Shown: positions 39,420 through 50,568, numbered from the stretch's first letter. The stretch is DNA of 57,445 nucleotides from Bacteroidales bacterium (GCA_017522255.1 JAFWZP010000088.1:1-57445), one strand, 5' to 3'. The notes: generated from the sequence alone by a model not told the origin. Program-made: numbers and translations.

Positions 39420-39486
39420 TTTAGTAATATCTCATGATTTACGAGATAAAAATAAATTCTAGATAGTTTATACTATAAACATTTTT

Positions 39487-39518
39487 TTTGCGTTTACTTT
39501 TCCGATTGACTAAATTTT
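39487..39518 (+). promoter_or_regulatory. Possible promoter for the Wzz-like gene
   Basis: TTTG at 39487-39490, 20 bases, then TAAATTTT, one base off the consensus. About 15 bases before the ATG. Confidence 0.35.
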
Positions 39519-39532
39519 TATATCACAAAAAT

Positions 39533-40537
39533 ATGAAACAAAACACATTTGGCAACGATTTTTCGTTGGTAACATCACTTAGATTTTTCCATAAATGGCG
39601 TAAAGTACTATTACTAGTTACAATAATAGCTTTTGTATTATCGCTTGTAACATCGCTGTTGATAACGCCACGCTACAAATCGTCGGTGGTATTTTTCCCC
39701 ACAAGTTCTAACCGCATGTCGAAAGCCATCATAACCGATCGATACGACTTTATGGACTATGGTAGCGAACGCGATTGTGAATATGCAATACAAATACTGT
39801 CATCGCAAGCCATGATGAACGACGTGTGTACCCATTTTAACCTTATGGAACACTACGACATAAACGCCAATGCCACCGATAAGAATTTTCAATTAGAAGA
39901 AAAATACAAAGGGTATGTAACGGTACAACGTACCGAATACCTTGGTGTGGAAGTAAGTGTTATGGATGAGGACCCACAATACGCTGCCGATATAGCTAAC
40001 TTTATGGCCGAAAATTACGACAGCCTATGCACTCGCATACACAAAGCACGTGCTACCGATGCTTGCTTGGTTTTGGAAGGGGTTTGTAACAAATTGGAAA
40101 ACGAAATATTGCAATTGGAAGACTCGCTTGGCGGATTGTATAACTACTCAGACTACACAAATCGTATGTATCAAGAATTGGCAAAACAAACAAGCGCAGG
40201 CAACAGCGCTGCTGCCAACCGCATACGTTCAGAAATAGCTTCACATAAGAGTATCAAAGGTAGCTATGCAGGCATAAACGATATGCTACAAACCAAACGC
40301 GAAGAGCTAGCCGAAATACAAGCTAAACTGGCTCAACGCCAAACCGATTTGGAAAATAATATATCATATAAATATTGGCTTGACAAAGCCGTCCCTGCCG
40401 ATAAAAAGGCATATCCAAAGCGTTTGATAATAGTGGCTTTGAGCACTATATCATCGTTGATAATGTGTATATTGGTATTACTGGTAATGGAACGCTCAAA
40501 ACAATGGAATATAACAGCTGACAACAAACAGGAATAG
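39533..40537 (+). CDS. Polysaccharide chain-length determinant (Wzz family)
   Basis: 334 aa inner-membrane protein. Membrane segments near both ends (about 29-49 VLLLVTIIAFVLSLVTSLLI and 300-322) enclose a large periplasmic region with coiled-coil stretches, the Wzz/GumC layout. TPRYKSSVVFFPTSS follows TM1, and AVPADKKAYPKRLIIV precedes TM2 (the Pro/Gly-poor variant of the usual PxxPxxP region). No tyrosine-kinase domain is attached. The start at 39533 gives MKQNTFGNDF. The ligase/polymerase gene follows after 43 bp. Confidence 0.8.
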   Translation: MKQNTFGNDFSLVTSLRFFHKWRKVLLLVTIIAFVLSLVTSLLITPRYKSSVVFFPTSSNRMSKAIITDRYDFMDYGSERDCEYAIQILSSQAMMNDVCTHFNLMEHYDINANATDKNFQLEEKYKGYVTVQRTEYLGVEVSVMDEDPQYAADIANFMAENYDSLCTRIHKARATDACLVLEGVCNKLENEILQLEDSLGGLYNYSDYTNRMYQELAKQTSAGNSAAANRIRSEIASHKSIKGSYAGINDMLQTKREELAEIQAKLAQRQTDLENNISYKYWLDKAVPADKKAYPKRLIIVALSTISSLIMCILVLLVMERSKQWNITADNKQE

Positions 40538-40580
40538 TAGCGACTATTTGATTATATATAAAACTTAGAGATAACCTATT

Positions 40581-42110
40581 ATGGGCAACGGTGGTGGCAT
40601 AAAAAAATGGATAACAGAAAACAAAACGGCTATGGTGGCAGTAGTCACGGCGTTGACATTTGCCGTTTTTAATTCGATAATGATATCCAAAGATTTCTTT
40701 TTGCTTATGACCATTCCATTACTGGGACTATTGGTAGTATTGTTTACATTTAAAATAGAAACAGCATTGCTGATAACAGCATTGCTTACTCCTTTTGCCA
40801 TAGACATAGCTTTGATACCCAAAATGGAACTATCGATACCGGTAGAGCCGATGATGATACTATTCAGTGGAATATTTATATTCAGAATATTGGTAGCCAA
40901 AACCTACGACACTGCCATACTAAAACATCCGGTAGGAATAAGCATAATGGTCATGCTAGTATGGATGCTAATAACATCGATAACATCAGAAATGCCAATG
41001 GTATCGTTTAAATATTTGGCAGCACGAATATGGTTTATGATACCATTCTTTTTTGCCGCCACTCAAATATTTAAGTCCACCAAACGGATACGACAATTTT
41101 TTTGGTGCTACGCTTTTTCGCTAATAGTGGTAATACTAATATCCACAATAAAAACGGTGAGCAATTTTTCGGATTTACAAACACTTCATCGTGTGATGAA
41201 ACCATTTTACAACGACCATACTGCATATGGAGTGGCTATAGGATTGTTTGTGCCGGTGGCATTTTATTTTGCCATAGAAAAGCATCGCAACCCACTTATA
41301 AAAGTTCTATCGATAGTGGCATTAGGTATATTGGTAATGGGTCTTATATTTTCGTATTCGCGAGCAGCATGGATTAGCGTAGTGGGAGCTATAGCGGTAT
41401 ATTACGCTATAAAGTTTGGCATGAAAATAAAATGGATGCTTGTAATAGCAAGCGTGGGAGTGGCATTGTTTTTTACCTACCAAGCAGATGTACTATATAA
41501 ACTGGGCAAAAACAACCAAGATTCATCGTACAATCTTGCCGACCAAGTACGCTCGATATCAAATATATCGACAGATGCTTCTAATGTGGAACGTCTCAAC
41601 CGTTGGGCATCGGCACTACGCATGTTCGAAGAACGCCCCTTAGTGGGTTGGGGACCCGGAACGTATCAATTTATATATGGCAAATACCAACGCTCGTATC
41701 AGCTCTCGACCATAAGCACCAACTCGGGCAATTTGGGCAATGCCCATAGCGAATACATAGGACCATTGGCTGACGAAGGAGTAATGGGAACAGTATTGGT
41801 AGTGCTTGTATTTGGTTTCAGCTTTGCAACAGGAATAAAAGTATACCGAACTGCCTACGACAAAAGTGTGGCAAATATGGCATTGGCGTTCACATTGGGA
41901 TTATTTACCTACTATGTGCACGGTATATTCAACAACTTTTTAGACACCGACAAACTATCGGTTCCTTTTTGGGGATTTACAGCAGCCTTAGTTGCATTGG
42001 ATTTATACTTCCCCAAAAAAGAAAAACAATTGACCAATGAAGACAAACAATTGCAACAAAAAATGGTTGATATAACAAGCGAGAACGAGAAAAATAACAA
42101 CATTTTGTGA
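40581..42110 (+). CDS. O-antigen ligase/polymerase-like membrane protein (Wzy_C)
   Basis: 509 aa with about ten to twelve membrane helices. The long periplasmic loop between about 300 and 395 contains FEERPLVGWGPGTYQF and SGNLGNAHSEYIGPLADEGV, matching the Wzy_C domain of O-antigen ligases and polymerases. It probably joins or polymerises lipid-linked glycans in the periplasm. Paired with the Wzz-like gene; ligase versus polymerase cannot be told from sequence alone. Confidence 0.8.
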   Translation: MGNGGGIKKWITENKTAMVAVVTALTFAVFNSIMISKDFFLLMTIPLLGLLVVLFTFKIETALLITALLTPFAIDIALIPKMELSIPVEPMMILFSGIFIFRILVAKTYDTAILKHPVGISIMVMLVWMLITSITSEMPMVSFKYLAARIWFMIPFFFAATQIFKSTKRIRQFFWCYAFSLIVVILISTIKTVSNFSDLQTLHRVMKPFYNDHTAYGVAIGLFVPVAFYFAIEKHRNPLIKVLSIVALGILVMGLIFSYSRAAWISVVGAIAVYYAIKFGMKIKWMLVIASVGVALFFTYQADVLYKLGKNNQDSSYNLADQVRSISNISTDASNVERLNRWASALRMFEERPLVGWGPGTYQFIYGKYQRSYQLSTISTNSGNLGNAHSEYIGPLADEGVMGTVLVVLVFGFSFATGIKVYRTAYDKSVANMALAFTLGLFTYYVHGIFNNFLDTDKLSVPFWGFTAALVALDLYFPKKEKQLTNEDKQLQQKMVDITSENEKNNNIL

Positions 42111-42160
42111 TAAAAAAAATAAAAAGTTTTGAATTTCTGTATTTTATCAAGAAAAATGTG

Positions 42161-42168
42161 TATTTTTG
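42161..42168 (+). promoter_or_regulatory. Probable -7 element for the thrS operon
   Basis: TATTTTTG fits TANNTTTG, leaving a leader of about 100 bases before thrS. The -33 match is weak. Confidence 0.45.
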
Positions 42169-42271
42169 CAAGTCGAAATAGAATAATATAAAGTAGCATA
42201 AAACATAGTTATCGCATTATGTAACAATGTATTATGCACATAATATTCAGTATATATTTAGGAGAAAAAAG

Positions 42272-44203
42272 ATGATAAATATAACATTACCCGATGGTTC
42301 GGTTCGTCAATACGAACAAGGCATCACAGCTTACGATATAGCTAAAAGCATTAGCGATGGATTGGCTCGCAATGTTTTAGCAGCCAAAGTAAACGAACAA
42401 GTTGTAGAATTAAATCGTCCTATCGAAGGCGATGCTACAGTGCAACTTCTTACATGGAACGATGAGGAAGGCAAACACGCATTTTGGCACACATCGGCAC
42501 ACTTGTTGGCAGCAGCTATAGAGGAGCTATATCCCGGTGCAAAATTCGGCATAGGACCTGCCATCGAAAATGGTTTTTACTACGATATAGACTTTGGCAA
42601 CTACAGCATATCGTCAGACGACTTTGCTAAAATAGAAAAGAAAATGGCCGAGTTGGTAAGTGCAAAAACACCCATAATCCGCAAGAGTGTAAGCAAAACC
42701 GAAGCTTTGGACTTTTTTACACAAAAAGGAGATGAGTATAAATTGGAACTCATAAACGATTTGGCCGATGGCACTATAACATTTTACGAATCGGGCAAAT
42801 TTACCGATTTATGTCGTGGACCACACTTGGTGGATTTTTCTCCTATCAAAGCATTGAAACTAATAAATCTTGCAGGAGCTTATTGGCGTGGCGACGAAAA
42901 ACGCAAACAGTTGACACGTATATATGCCATCAGTTTTCCTAAAAAGAAGGAACTTGATGAATATTTGGTCATGATGGAAGAGGCTAAAAAACGCGACCAT
43001 CGCAAATTAGGAAAAGAGTTGGGCTTATTTATGTTTAACGACGTTATAGGAAAAGGTCTTCCTTTATGGTTGCCCAAAGGTACCGACTTGCGTTTACGTC
43101 TACAAAACTTTCTTACTAAAATACAAAAACGCTACGGCTACGAACAAGTGATAACTCCACATATAGGAGGCAAACAATTATATGTAACTTCGGGACACTG
43201 GGAACATTATGGTGCCGATAGTTTTCGCCCCATCACCACACCTGAAGAAGGCGAAGAATATTTATTGAAACCTATGAATTGCCCACACCATTGCATGATA
43301 TTCCGCAACGAACCTCGTTCGTATAAAGACTTACCTATACGTTATGCCGAATTTGGAACGGTGTATAGATACGAGCAAAGTGGTGAACTACATGGATTGA
43401 CACGTGTACGTTCGTTTACACAAGACGATGCACACATATTCTGTCGTCCCGACCAAGTTAAGGAAGAATTTATACGTGTTATGGAAATTATAGAAATAAT
43501 TTTCAAAGCGTTGAGTTTCGACAAATTTGAAGCACAAATATCTCTACGAGATCCTAACAACAAAACCAAATATGTAGGTAGCGATGAAAATTGGGCCAAA
43601 GCCGAAGCTGCCATCGTAGAAGCTTGCAAAGAAAAGAACTTGCCTGCCAAAGTAGAATATGGTGAAGCAGCATTTTATGGTCCTAAATTGGACTTTATGG
43701 TAAAAGATGCCATCGGTCGTCGTTGGCAATTGGGAACCATACAAGTAGACTACAACTTACCCGAACGTTTCGACCTTGAATATATAGGTAACGACAATCA
43801 AAAACACCGTCCTGTAATGATACATCGTGCACCCTTTGGCTCAATGGAACGTTTTGTGGCTGTGCTTATAGAACATACAGGTGGCAAGTTCCCATTGTGG
43901 CTTACTCCTGAACAATTTATAATACTCCCGGTGAGTGAGAAGTTTGAAGAGCATGCACGCCAAATGGAAAAGACATTGGACGACATGGGATTACGTGGTA
44001 TAATAGACCTTAGAAACGAAAAAATAGGTCGAAAGATACGCGATGCCGAAATGAAAAAGATACCTTTTATGCTTATATTGGGTGAAAAAGAAGTAGAAGA
44101 AGGCACGTTGTCGGTACGTCGTCATGGACAAGGCGACTTGGGAAGTATGACACCAAATGCTTTTGCCAAAATGATTGAAACAGAAATAGAAACATTATTA
44201 TAA
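42272..44203 (+). CDS. thrS: Threonine-tRNA ligase
   Basis: 643 aa: TGS domain ([17 protein letters not shown]), second additional domain ([18 protein letters not shown]), catalytic core with zinc ligands in [10 protein letters not shown] and [12 protein letters not shown], and a C-terminal anticodon domain. The start at 42272 follows AGGAG with 7 bases spacing, an unusually good ribosome site for this genome; the longer frame (42227) would add an unrelated stretch. First gene of thrS-infC-rpmI-rplT(-rplS). Confidence 0.97.
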   Translation: MINITLPDGSVRQYEQGITAYDIAKSISDGLARNVLAAKVNEQVVELNRPIEGDATVQLLTWNDEEGKHAFWHTSAHLLAAAIEELYPGAKFGIGPAIENGFYYDIDFGNYSISSDDFAKIEKKMAELVSAKTPIIRKSVSKTEALDFFTQKGDEYKLELINDLADGTITFYESGKFTDLCRGPHLVDFSPIKALKLINLAGAYWRGDEKRKQLTRIYAISFPKKKELDEYLVMMEEAKKRDHRKLGKELGLFMFNDVIGKGLPLWLPKGTDLRLRLQNFLTKIQKRYGYEQVITPHIGGKQLYVTSGHWEHYGADSFRPITTPEEGEEYLLKPMNCPHHCMIFRNEPRSYKDLPIRYAEFGTVYRYEQSGELHGLTRVRSFTQDDAHIFCRPDQVKEEFIRVMEIIEIIFKALSFDKFEAQISLRDPNNKTKYVGSDENWAKAEAAIVEACKEKNLPAKVEYGEAAFYGPKLDFMVKDAIGRRWQLGTIQVDYNLPERFDLEYIGNDNQKHRPVMIHRAPFGSMERFVAVLIEHTGGKFPLWLTPEQFIILPVSEKFEEHARQMEKTLDDMGLRGIIDLRNEKIGRKIRDAEMKKIPFMLILGEKEVEEGTLSVRRHGQGDLGSMTPNAFAKMIETEIETLL

Positions 44204-44260
44204 CTAACCATAAGGTAGTAAAATAAATAAACATATTAATTAATATAGGAGACAAAAGTT

Positions 44261-44827
44261 ATAGCAACACCTGTAAAACCAATCAAAAAAGTGCGTCCTG
44301 CGAAAGGACCTGTTAAAAAGGAAATGCTCCACAAAATCAACGACGCAATAACATCGCCCGTTGTAAGAGTAGTGGGAGACAATGTAGAACAAGGAATACT
44401 ACCATTAAAGGAAGCATTGGAGAAGGCCTACGAACAAGAATTAGATCTTGTGGAAATATCGCCATCAGCCAATCCTCCTGTATGTAGGATTGTCGATTAT
44501 CAAAAGTTCATGTACGAATTAAAGAAAAAACAAAAAGAACAAAAAAATAAGTCGACAAAAGTAGTTATAAAAGAGATTCGTTTGGGACCACAAACCGATG
44601 ACCATGATTTTGATTTTAAACTAAACCATGCCATTCGTTTTTTAAAAGAAGGTTCGAAGGTGAAAGTAGATGTGTTCTTTAAAGGAAGAACAATCGTATA
44701 TAAAGAGCAAGGCGAAGCCATCTTGCTGAAATTTGCCGAGGCATTGTTGGAATACGGCAAACCCGAAAAAATGCCACAATTAGAGGGCAAACGCATGATG
44801 ATGATAATTGCTCCTAAAAAACAATAA
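44261..44827 (+). CDS. infC: Translation initiation factor IF-3, probable AUA start
   Basis: 188 aa if translation begins at ATA (44261). Reading from there gives [16 protein letters not shown], preceded by GGAG ending 9 bases upstream. No ATG is available until 44324, and the GTG at 44291 has no ribosome site. The rest is standard: [62 protein letters not shown] and [21 protein letters not shown]-3 rejects non-AUG starts, and Escherichia coli infC uses AUU for autoregulation; the same logic is inferred here. Followed by rpmI and rplT. Confidence 0.9.
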   Translation: MATPVKPIKKVRPAKGPVKKEMLHKINDAITSPVVRVVGDNVEQGILPLKEALEKAYEQELDLVEISPSANPPVCRIVDYQKFMYELKKKQKEQKNKSTKVVIKEIRLGPQTDDHDFDFKLNHAIRFLKEGSKVKVDVFFKGRTIVYKEQGEAILLKFAEALLEYGKPEKMPQLEGKRMMMIIAPKKQ

Positions 44828-44875
44828 GAAGACTATATATTCTTTTAGATATTAACTTTTTAAAACAGTAAAAAA

Positions 44876-45070
44876 ATGCCAAAAATGAAATCAAAATCCG
44901 CTGCCAAAAAAAGATTTGCTCTTACAGGTACCGGAAAAATTAAAAGAAAGCATGCCTATCATAGTCACATTTTGACTAAGAAAGAAACTTGCCAAAAACG
45001 TAATCTTACACACACCGCATTGGTAAGTGGAGATGACGAAAAACGCGTAAAAGAAATGCTTTTGATGTAA
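44876..45070 (+). CDS. rpmI: 50S ribosomal protein L35
   Basis: 64 aa, very basic. [20 protein letters not shown] and [14 protein letters not shown] are characteristic. 48 bp after infC. Confidence 0.95.
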   Translation: MPKMKSKSAAKKRFALTGTGKIKRKHAYHSHILTKKETCQKRNLTHTALVSGDDEKRVKEMLLM

Positions 45071-45186
45071 TAACATATGAGCATAACGCACAACAAAAAA
45101 ATTAAACGGAGTTATTAACCATTGTTTTAAGCACAAAAGAGCTTGTGAAATAACAAGACGCTGAAACGAAAAAAAATTAAAAAATT

Positions 45187-45534
45187 ATGCCAAGATCAGT
45201 AAACGCTGTTGCTTCGAGAGCACGCAGAAAAAAAATCTTAAACCGTACCAAAGGGTATTGGGGAAGAGGTAAAAACGTATGGACCGTTGCCAAGAATAAA
45301 TGGGAAAAAGGTCAACAATATGCATACCGTGATAGAAAATGTAAGAAAAGAGAATTTCGTTCGTTGTGGATCAATCGTATTAATGCAGGTTGTCGCATGA
45401 ATGGTATTTCTTATTCTGTGTTTATGGGTGAAGTTCACAAAGCTAATATAGGATTAAATCGCAAGGTTTTAGCCGATTTAGCGATGAATCATCCCGAAGC
45501 TTTCACTGCCGTTGTAAAAATGGTAAAAAAGTAA
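45187..45534 (+). CDS. rplT: 50S ribosomal protein L20
   Basis: 115 aa. [32 protein letters not shown] and [17 protein letters not shown] identify it. A 116-bp gap separates it from rpmI; no obvious structure is assigned in the gap. Confidence 0.96.
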   Translation: MPRSVNAVASRARRKKILNRTKGYWGRGKNVWTVAKNKWEKGQQYAYRDRKCKKREFRSLWINRINAGCRMNGISYSVFMGEVHKANIGLNRKVLADLAMNHPEAFTAVVKMVKK

Positions 45535-45571
45535 ATCAACCAAGTTATAAACATTCAAACATTTTTATGTC

Positions 45572-45925
45572 ATGGGAAAAACAGAATTAATGCAATATGT
45601 AGAAAATTTGGTAGAACGCAAAGAGTTTCCAAATTTCAAAGCAGGTGATACCATTACTGTTCATTACAAAATCCGCGAAGGAAACAAAGAACGTATCCAA
45701 CAATTCCAAGGTGTTGTATTGCAACGCTCAGGAAGTGGTACTACAGAAACTTTTACTGTTAGGAAAATATCTAGTGGTGTAGGAGTAGAAAGAATATTTC
45801 CTATTGCGTCGCCCTTTATCGAACAAATCGACGTTAACAAACATGGTGTTGTTCGCAGAGCACGTATCTTCTACCTAAGAGGATTGACCGGTAAAAAAGC
45901 TCGTATTAAAGAAAAAAGAAGATAA
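45572..45925 (+). CDS. rplS: 50S ribosomal protein L19
   Basis: 117 aa. [36 protein letters not shown] and [13 protein letters not shown] are diagnostic. Last gene of the thrS-infC-rpmI-rplT-rplS group, with a strong terminator after it. Confidence 0.96.
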   Translation: MGKTELMQYVENLVERKEFPNFKAGDTITVHYKIREGNKERIQQFQGVVLQRSGSGTTETFTVRKISSGVGVERIFPIASPFIEQIDVNKHGVVRRARIFYLRGLTGKKARIKEKRR

Positions 45926-45952
45926 TTCGATTTTTAGTAAAGAATATATAGC

Positions 45953-45986
45953 AAAAAGGGAATCTCTGTTTGGAGACTCCCTTTTT
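45953..45986. terminator. Terminator between rplS and thiL (convergent)
   Basis: 14-bp stem (AAAAAGGGAATCTC/GAGACTCCCTTTTT, one mismatch), loop of 6, with T and A runs on both sides, usable from either direction. Confidence 0.85.
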
Positions 45987-46010
45987 TAGCATATTTGATT
46001 GATTGTAAAA

Positions 46011-47069
46011 CTATTCTTCATCTTGCTCACTCCATCCTTGTGCTCGCAATTGGATAGTGGTATTTTGAGGCGTTACCAACATCATACCCATATTAGCTTC
46101 TGTAATATGGCCTATTACATGCACCTCAATACTATCTTTTATTTTTTCGTAATCGGCCTGTTTAATGGTAAATAACAGTTCATAATCTTCGCCTCCATTG
46201 AGGGCATTTGAAATAGGCAACATCTTACCGAACTCGCTACATACCATAGTAGTAGCATAGTCGATAGGTATTTTCTCCTCATATATTTCGCATCCCACAC
46301 CCGATGCCTTACATATTTGCATTACATCTGATGCCAATCCATCCGACACATCTATCATCGATGTAGGCACTACTCCCTTTTGTTCCAAAAACTTAACTAT
46401 ATCTATACGAGGTTCAGGTTTTAAATATCTATCCACCACATAGTCAAAAGTAGCCAAATCGGGTTGATAATTGGGGTTGGCTTTAAAGGTGGCTTTTTCG
46501 CGTTCCAATATCAACAATCCCGAATAAGCCGATCCCAAATCACCACTTACACATATAAGGTCATGAACATTGGCACCATTGCGATATACCAACTTATCTG
46601 GATTAGCTTCACCTACAACTGTAATAGATATAAACATTCCCATCGGACTGGCAGAAGTATCGCCACCTACCAAATCGACATCATACCGCTGACAAGCCAA
46701 ATATATACCTGCATAAAGTTCGCTCAATGCCTCTACCGAATATCGGTTAGAAACAGCGATATTGACTGTAATTTGCTTAGGAATAGCATTCATTGCGGCA
46801 ATATCAGAAAGATTGACAGCCACAGCTTTGTAGCCCAAATGACGCAAAGGAGTATAAGTCATATCGAAATCGACACCCTCTATAAGCATATCGGTAGATA
46901 CCACGATGTGTTTTCCTTTACTATCAATCACAGCGGCATCATCGCCTACACCTTTTACCGTACTATCGTTTTTTATCTCAAACTCCTTGGTAAGGTGGTT
47001 TATTAGCGAAAACTCTCCCAAACTGCTTATTTCGGTTCGTGTAATATCTTCGGTTTTAATCATAGTCAT
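46011..47069 (-). CDS. thiL: Thiamine-monophosphate kinase
   Basis: 352 aa with the start at 47069 (MTMIKTEDIT); 47063 is possible. Makes thiamine diphosphate. VKGVGDDAAVID is the nucleotide loop, VNLSDIAAMNAIP the second metal site, DLVGGDTSAS the third and SMIDVSDGLASD the fourth. The open frame extends upstream to 47111 into the ArsC-like gene, which ends at 47090; I cut it to avoid that overlap. Confidence 0.93.
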   Translation of the reverse strand: MTMIKTEDITRTEISSLGEFSLINHLTKEFEIKNDSTVKGVGDDAAVIDSKGKHIVVSTDMLIEGVDFDMTYTPLRHLGYKAVAVNLSDIAAMNAIPKQITVNIAVSNRYSVEALSELYAGIYLACQRYDVDLVGGDTSASPMGMFISITVVGEANPDKLVYRNGANVHDLICVSGDLGSAYSGLLILEREKATFKANPNYQPDLATFDYVVDRYLKPEPRIDIVKFLEQKGVVPTSMIDVSDGLASDVMQICKASGVGCEIYEEKIPIDYATTMVCSEFGKMLPISNALNGGEDYELLFTIKQADYEKIKDSIEVHVIGHITEANMGMMLVTPQNTTIQLRAQGWSEQDEE

Positions 47070-47089
47070 CAATTTACTAAAAACAAAAT

Positions 47090-47446
47090 CTAAAGCAATA
47101 CCTTTTCCCATTCACTTTCTTTGAATCCTACAAGTATTGCATCGTTATATATCAAAAGTGGACGTTTAACCAACATACCATGAACCGACAAGAGCTCGAT
47201 TTGCTCTTTATCAGACATTTCCGGCAAACGTTCTTTTAAATTCATATCCTTATACATCAAGCCACTTGTATTAAAAAATCTTTTTAACGGCAAATTACTC
47301 TTTCGCCACCAAGTAGTTATTTCTTCGACAGTGGGATTTTGTTCTACAATATGTCGCTTAGTATAAGGAATATTATGTTCGATTAACCATTTTTCGGCTT
47401 TTTGGCATGTGGTACATTTAGGATAACAAAGGAATATATTTTCCAT
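47090..47446 (-). CDS. ArsC/Spx-family thioredoxin-fold protein
   Basis: 118 aa. The N-terminal CTTC motif (CYPKCTTCQKAEKWL) and the later LLSVHGMLVKRPLLIYND fit the ArsC/Spx (YffB-like) family; the two Cys are spaced CxxC as in Spx. Arsenate reduction, regulator or reductase cannot be decided. Between panB and thiL, likely co-transcribed with both. Confidence 0.8.
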   Translation of the reverse strand: MENIFLCYPKCTTCQKAEKWLIEHNIPYTKRHIVEQNPTVEEITTWWRKSNLPLKRFFNTSGLMYKDMNLKERLPEMSDKEQIELLSVHGMLVKRPLLIYNDAILVGFKESEWEKVLL

Positions 47447-47460
47447 AGTATTTAGTAATA

Positions 47461-48282
47461 TTAATATTGTTCTTTTTCGTTAGGAAAATCCATAGATTTC
47501 ACATCGGATATATATTGCTTAACAGCATTAGTAATTTCTTCGCCTATGGCATGGTATCGACGCAGAAATCGTGGTGAGAACTGCTGAGTTATACCTAACA
47601 TATCGTGTAGCACCAATACTTGGCCATCAACATGAGGTCCGGCACCTATTCCTATAGTGGGAATTTTAATCTCTTTGGTAACCTGAGCAGCCAACTTAGC
47701 TGGAATTTTTTCCAACACCAAAGCAAAACATCCCGCTTTTTCCAATATATGAGCATCTTCGATAAGACGTTTAGCTTCTGCTTCCTCGGTGGCCCTTACA
47801 TTATAAGTGCCAAACTTATTTATCGATTGAGGAGTAAGACCCAAATGCCCCATTACAGGAATACCGGCAGTGAGTATACGATTTATCGACTCTAATATTT
47901 CGATACCTCCTTCGAGTTTTACGGCATCTGCACCTGTTTCTTTCATAATACGTATAGCCGATGCTAAAGCTTCTTTGGAATTGCCTTGATAAGTACCAAA
48001 AGGCATATCAACCACAACAAGAGCCCTATTAATTGCACGTACAACCGATGCTCCATGGTATATCATCTCGTTGAGGGTGATAGGCAAAGTAGTTTTATAG
48101 CCTGCCATAACATTGGCAGCAGAATCGCCAACTAATATAATATCTATTTTTGTGCCATCAAGCAAACGTGCCATAGAATAATCATAGGCAGTAAGCATGG
48201 CTATTTTTTCGCCACTTTGCTTCATATTTTGTAGCACATGTGTGGTTACTTTAGTTACATTTGATTGCAAATAATTTGACAT
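47461..48282 (-). CDS. panB: 3-methyl-2-oxobutanoate hydroxymethyltransferase
   Basis: 273 aa, first committed step of pantothenate synthesis. [57 protein letters not shown] and [21 protein letters not shown] are all present, including the metal-binding Asp residues. Followed by the ArsC-like gene after 14 bp. Confidence 0.97.
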   Translation of the reverse strand: MSNYLQSNVTKVTTHVLQNMKQSGEKIAMLTAYDYSMARLLDGTKIDIILVGDSAANVMAGYKTTLPITLNEMIYHGASVVRAINRALVVVDMPFGTYQGNSKEALASAIRIMKETGADAVKLEGGIEILESINRILTAGIPVMGHLGLTPQSINKFGTYNVRATEEAEAKRLIEDAHILEKAGCFALVLEKIPAKLAAQVTKEIKIPTIGIGAGPHVDGQVLVLHDMLGITQQFSPRFLRRYHAIGEEITNAVKQYISDVKSMDFPNEKEQY

Positions 48283-48325
48283 TTCAATAAACGTATTTAT
48301 TAATCCGACTACAGATAGATAATAT

Positions 48326-49588
48326 TTACTCTATTTCTTCATCATCGGCATATTTTTTATCAATTTTAGTTTCTTCCTCTATAGCCTCTTCTTCCGAATC
48401 GTTTTCCATTCTAAACAATACTCTAAGAGGTTTCTTTAGCTCATAGTTGCCATTTTTATCGATACGAAATGGCTTATAATATTTCTCGCCAATAGTAATA
48501 GTACCTTCTTCGGCATCGGTTTTTACTTTATAAAAATAATCATCAACCTCTTCCAACTTTATCCGTTTGCCCAAAAATATTGTATCTATCTGAGTAGGAT
48601 TTATATTGGTTTGCACGCTCAACGATACTTTTGAAGGCATTTTTTTGGTAGGTAAGCTACGATATTCGGCTCCTTTTTCGCTATATTTTTTACCAAATAT
48701 TTTTATCTTGTTATCGAACTGTTCTTGAGTAACGGGAAACGACACAAATATCGAATCAGGCAAATCTTGAGAACATTCATTATACTCTCGCTTATAATTG
48801 CTACGCAACACTATAAAGCCGGTTTGTATTATTATTTGTCTTTTATGAGGTACCAAAAAGTATTTATCCAATATTTCACGATAATTAAGATGCTCTTCTA
48901 TCGAAAATTCGATATCATTAGGACATTCAGCCTTAGTATTTTTAATTTTTAGCAACGAGCCCTTTGTTAGTGTTACCGAGGAATAGTAAGAGCGTATGAT
49001 AGAATCTTTGGAAGGCAAACTACAACCCTCAAAATCGCCTATACATGCCTTAGGATTATTATTTAAAGTTATTTTTACTTTGCCGGCCAAAGGTATTTTA
49101 TTAAAAGTATGTCTACTATTGGGCAATTCGGCCATATCATAATACTTCAAATCAGTAGGCACTTCGTATCGCACCATCTCAATCGAATCACCATAACATG
49201 ACGACGAAATAGAATTAGGAGCTATGCGTATCATAAACTGAGCATCGCAACGTCCTGTAAAATATCTATGAACAAGATCGACTCTTTCTTTTACCAAATT
49301 TTGTTCTTCTGTAGAACCATATCCCTCGATAACAATAGTATACATCATGGGATTAGTGCGCGAAAAGGCAATACGATAAACCGAATCCAGCAAATCGATA
49401 TCTTCCACTTTATAGGTAGCCTCTCCTTGATTATAATCCAAAATCAATATAAATGTTTCGGGTTCATATAAACCTGTTTCAGCACTTGGTTTCAATGCTT
49501 TTATGTTAGGATAATATATAGCACTTTGTGCATATAGCGACACCACAAATACTATAGCCATTAAGCAACAAAAGAATCTCTTATTCAT
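48326..49588 (-). CDS. Secreted protein of unknown function
   Basis: 420 aa, signal peptide [21 protein letters not shown]. No family recognised. About residues 80-125 ([20 protein letters not shown]) look like an OmpA-type segment, with IVIEGYGS and later RIAPNSI; several paired Cys suggest disulfides. The C terminus is strongly acidic ([20 protein letters not shown]). Last gene of a five-gene run (three foldases, MoxR, this), ending just before panB. Confidence 0.6.
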   Translation of the reverse strand: MNKRFFCCLMAIVFVVSLYAQSAIYYPNIKALKPSAETGLYEPETFILILDYNQGEATYKVEDIDLLDSVYRIAFSRTNPMMYTIVIEGYGSTEEQNLVKERVDLVHRYFTGRCDAQFMIRIAPNSISSSCYGDSIEMVRYEVPTDLKYYDMAELPNSRHTFNKIPLAGKVKITLNNNPKACIGDFEGCSLPSKDSIIRSYYSSVTLTKGSLLKIKNTKAECPNDIEFSIEEHLNYREILDKYFLVPHKRQIIIQTGFIVLRSNYKREYNECSQDLPDSIFVSFPVTQEQFDNKIKIFGKKYSEKGAEYRSLPTKKMPSKVSLSVQTNINPTQIDTIFLGKRIKLEEVDDYFYKVKTDAEEGTITIGEKYYKPFRIDKNGNYELKKPLRVLFRMENDSEEEAIEEETKIDKKYADDEEIE

Positions 49589-49599
49589 ATCTTGAAATA

Positions 49600-50568
49600 T
49601 TATTCGGCTAATAATTTCTTTATAATGGCATCGGTAGAAATACCTTCGGCTTCAGCATAGTAGTTTCGTACTATTCTATGTCGCAACACTTCTACGGCAA
49701 CAGCTTTCACATCTTCGATATCAGGAGAATACTTACCATTTAAAGCTGCATGAGTTTTGGCTGCCATTATCAAATATTGCGAAGCACGAGGACCTGCTCC
49801 CCACGAAAGATACTTTTGAATATAAGGATGATTTTCGCCTTCCGATATACGTGTTTTTGCTACCAATCCCACAGCATAACTATATACATTTTCAGGCACC
49901 GGCAATTTCCTTATCACCTTTTGATAGTTTAATATCTCATCGGCAGTAAGCACCACTTTTATATCGTCATTTCTATCTATTGTAGTCGTTTTTACTATAT
50001 TCAATTCCTCTTCAAACGTAGGATAATCAAGTTTTACGTTAAACATAAAACGATCCAATTGTGCTTCAGGCAATGGATACGTACCTTCTTGCTCAATAGG
50101 ATTTTGTGTTGCCAAAACAAAGAAAGGTTCATCAAGCCTATACGACACACCCGATACCGTAACTGACTTTTCTTGCATAGCTTCAAGCAATGCGGCTTGA
50201 GTCTTAGGAGGTGTACGATTTATCTCATCGGCAAGAACAATATTGGCAAAAACAGATCCTTTTACAAATTTAAATTTTCTATTTTCATCTAATATTTCAG
50301 AACCTATAATATCTGATGGCATAAGGTCGGGAGTGAACTGAATACGACTATACTCCAATCCCAATGCTTTAGACAAAACATTAACCATCAAAGTTTTTGC
50401 TAATCCGGGTACACCCACAAGCAAGCAATGACCTCCGGTGAATATAGATATCAACAAGCTATCTACCACTTTATCTTGCCCTATAATAATCTTGCCTATT
50501 TCGTTTTTCAGTTCTTGGTATTTCTTTACCAAATTGTCTATCATCAAACTATCCGATATATTATTCAT
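49600..50568 (-). CDS. MoxR-family AAA+ ATPase
   Basis: 322 aa. Walker A GGHCLLVGVPGLAKT, Walker B VLADEINRTPPKTQ, LLEAMQEKSVTVSG, sensor FVLATQNPIEQEGTYPLPEA and arginine-finger region LDRFMFNV. MoxR ATPases usually lie beside DUF58 and VWA genes and act as chaperones for membrane or secreted complexes. Here neither is adjacent: its neighbours are a SurA-type foldase (6 bp upstream) and a secreted protein. Confidence 0.9.
   Translation of the reverse strand: MNNISDSLMIDNLVKKYQELKNEIGKIIIGQDKVVDSLLISIFTGGHCLLVGVPGLAKTLMVNVLSKALGLEYSRIQFTPDLMPSDIIGSEILDENRKFKFVKGSVFANIVLADEINRTPPKTQAALLEAMQEKSVTVSGVSYRLDEPFFVLATQNPIEQEGTYPLPEAQLDRFMFNVKLDYPTFEEELNIVKTTTIDRNDDIKVVLTADEILNYQKVIRKLPVPENVYSYAVGLVAKTRISEGENHPYIQKYLSWGAGPRASQYLIMAAKTHAALNGKYSPDIEDVKAVAVEVLRHRIVRNYYAEAEGISTDAIIKKLLAE

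Noticed and set aside
42111-42271. T-box or riboswitch before thrS
   Set aside because: The leader is about 100 bases, with no specifier stem or T-box consensus visible, and such leaders are not expected in Bacteroidetes.
44291-44293. GTG as the infC start
   Set aside because: No ribosome site precedes it, while ATA at 44261 has GGAG at good spacing and gives a normal N terminus; kept as a lesser alternative.
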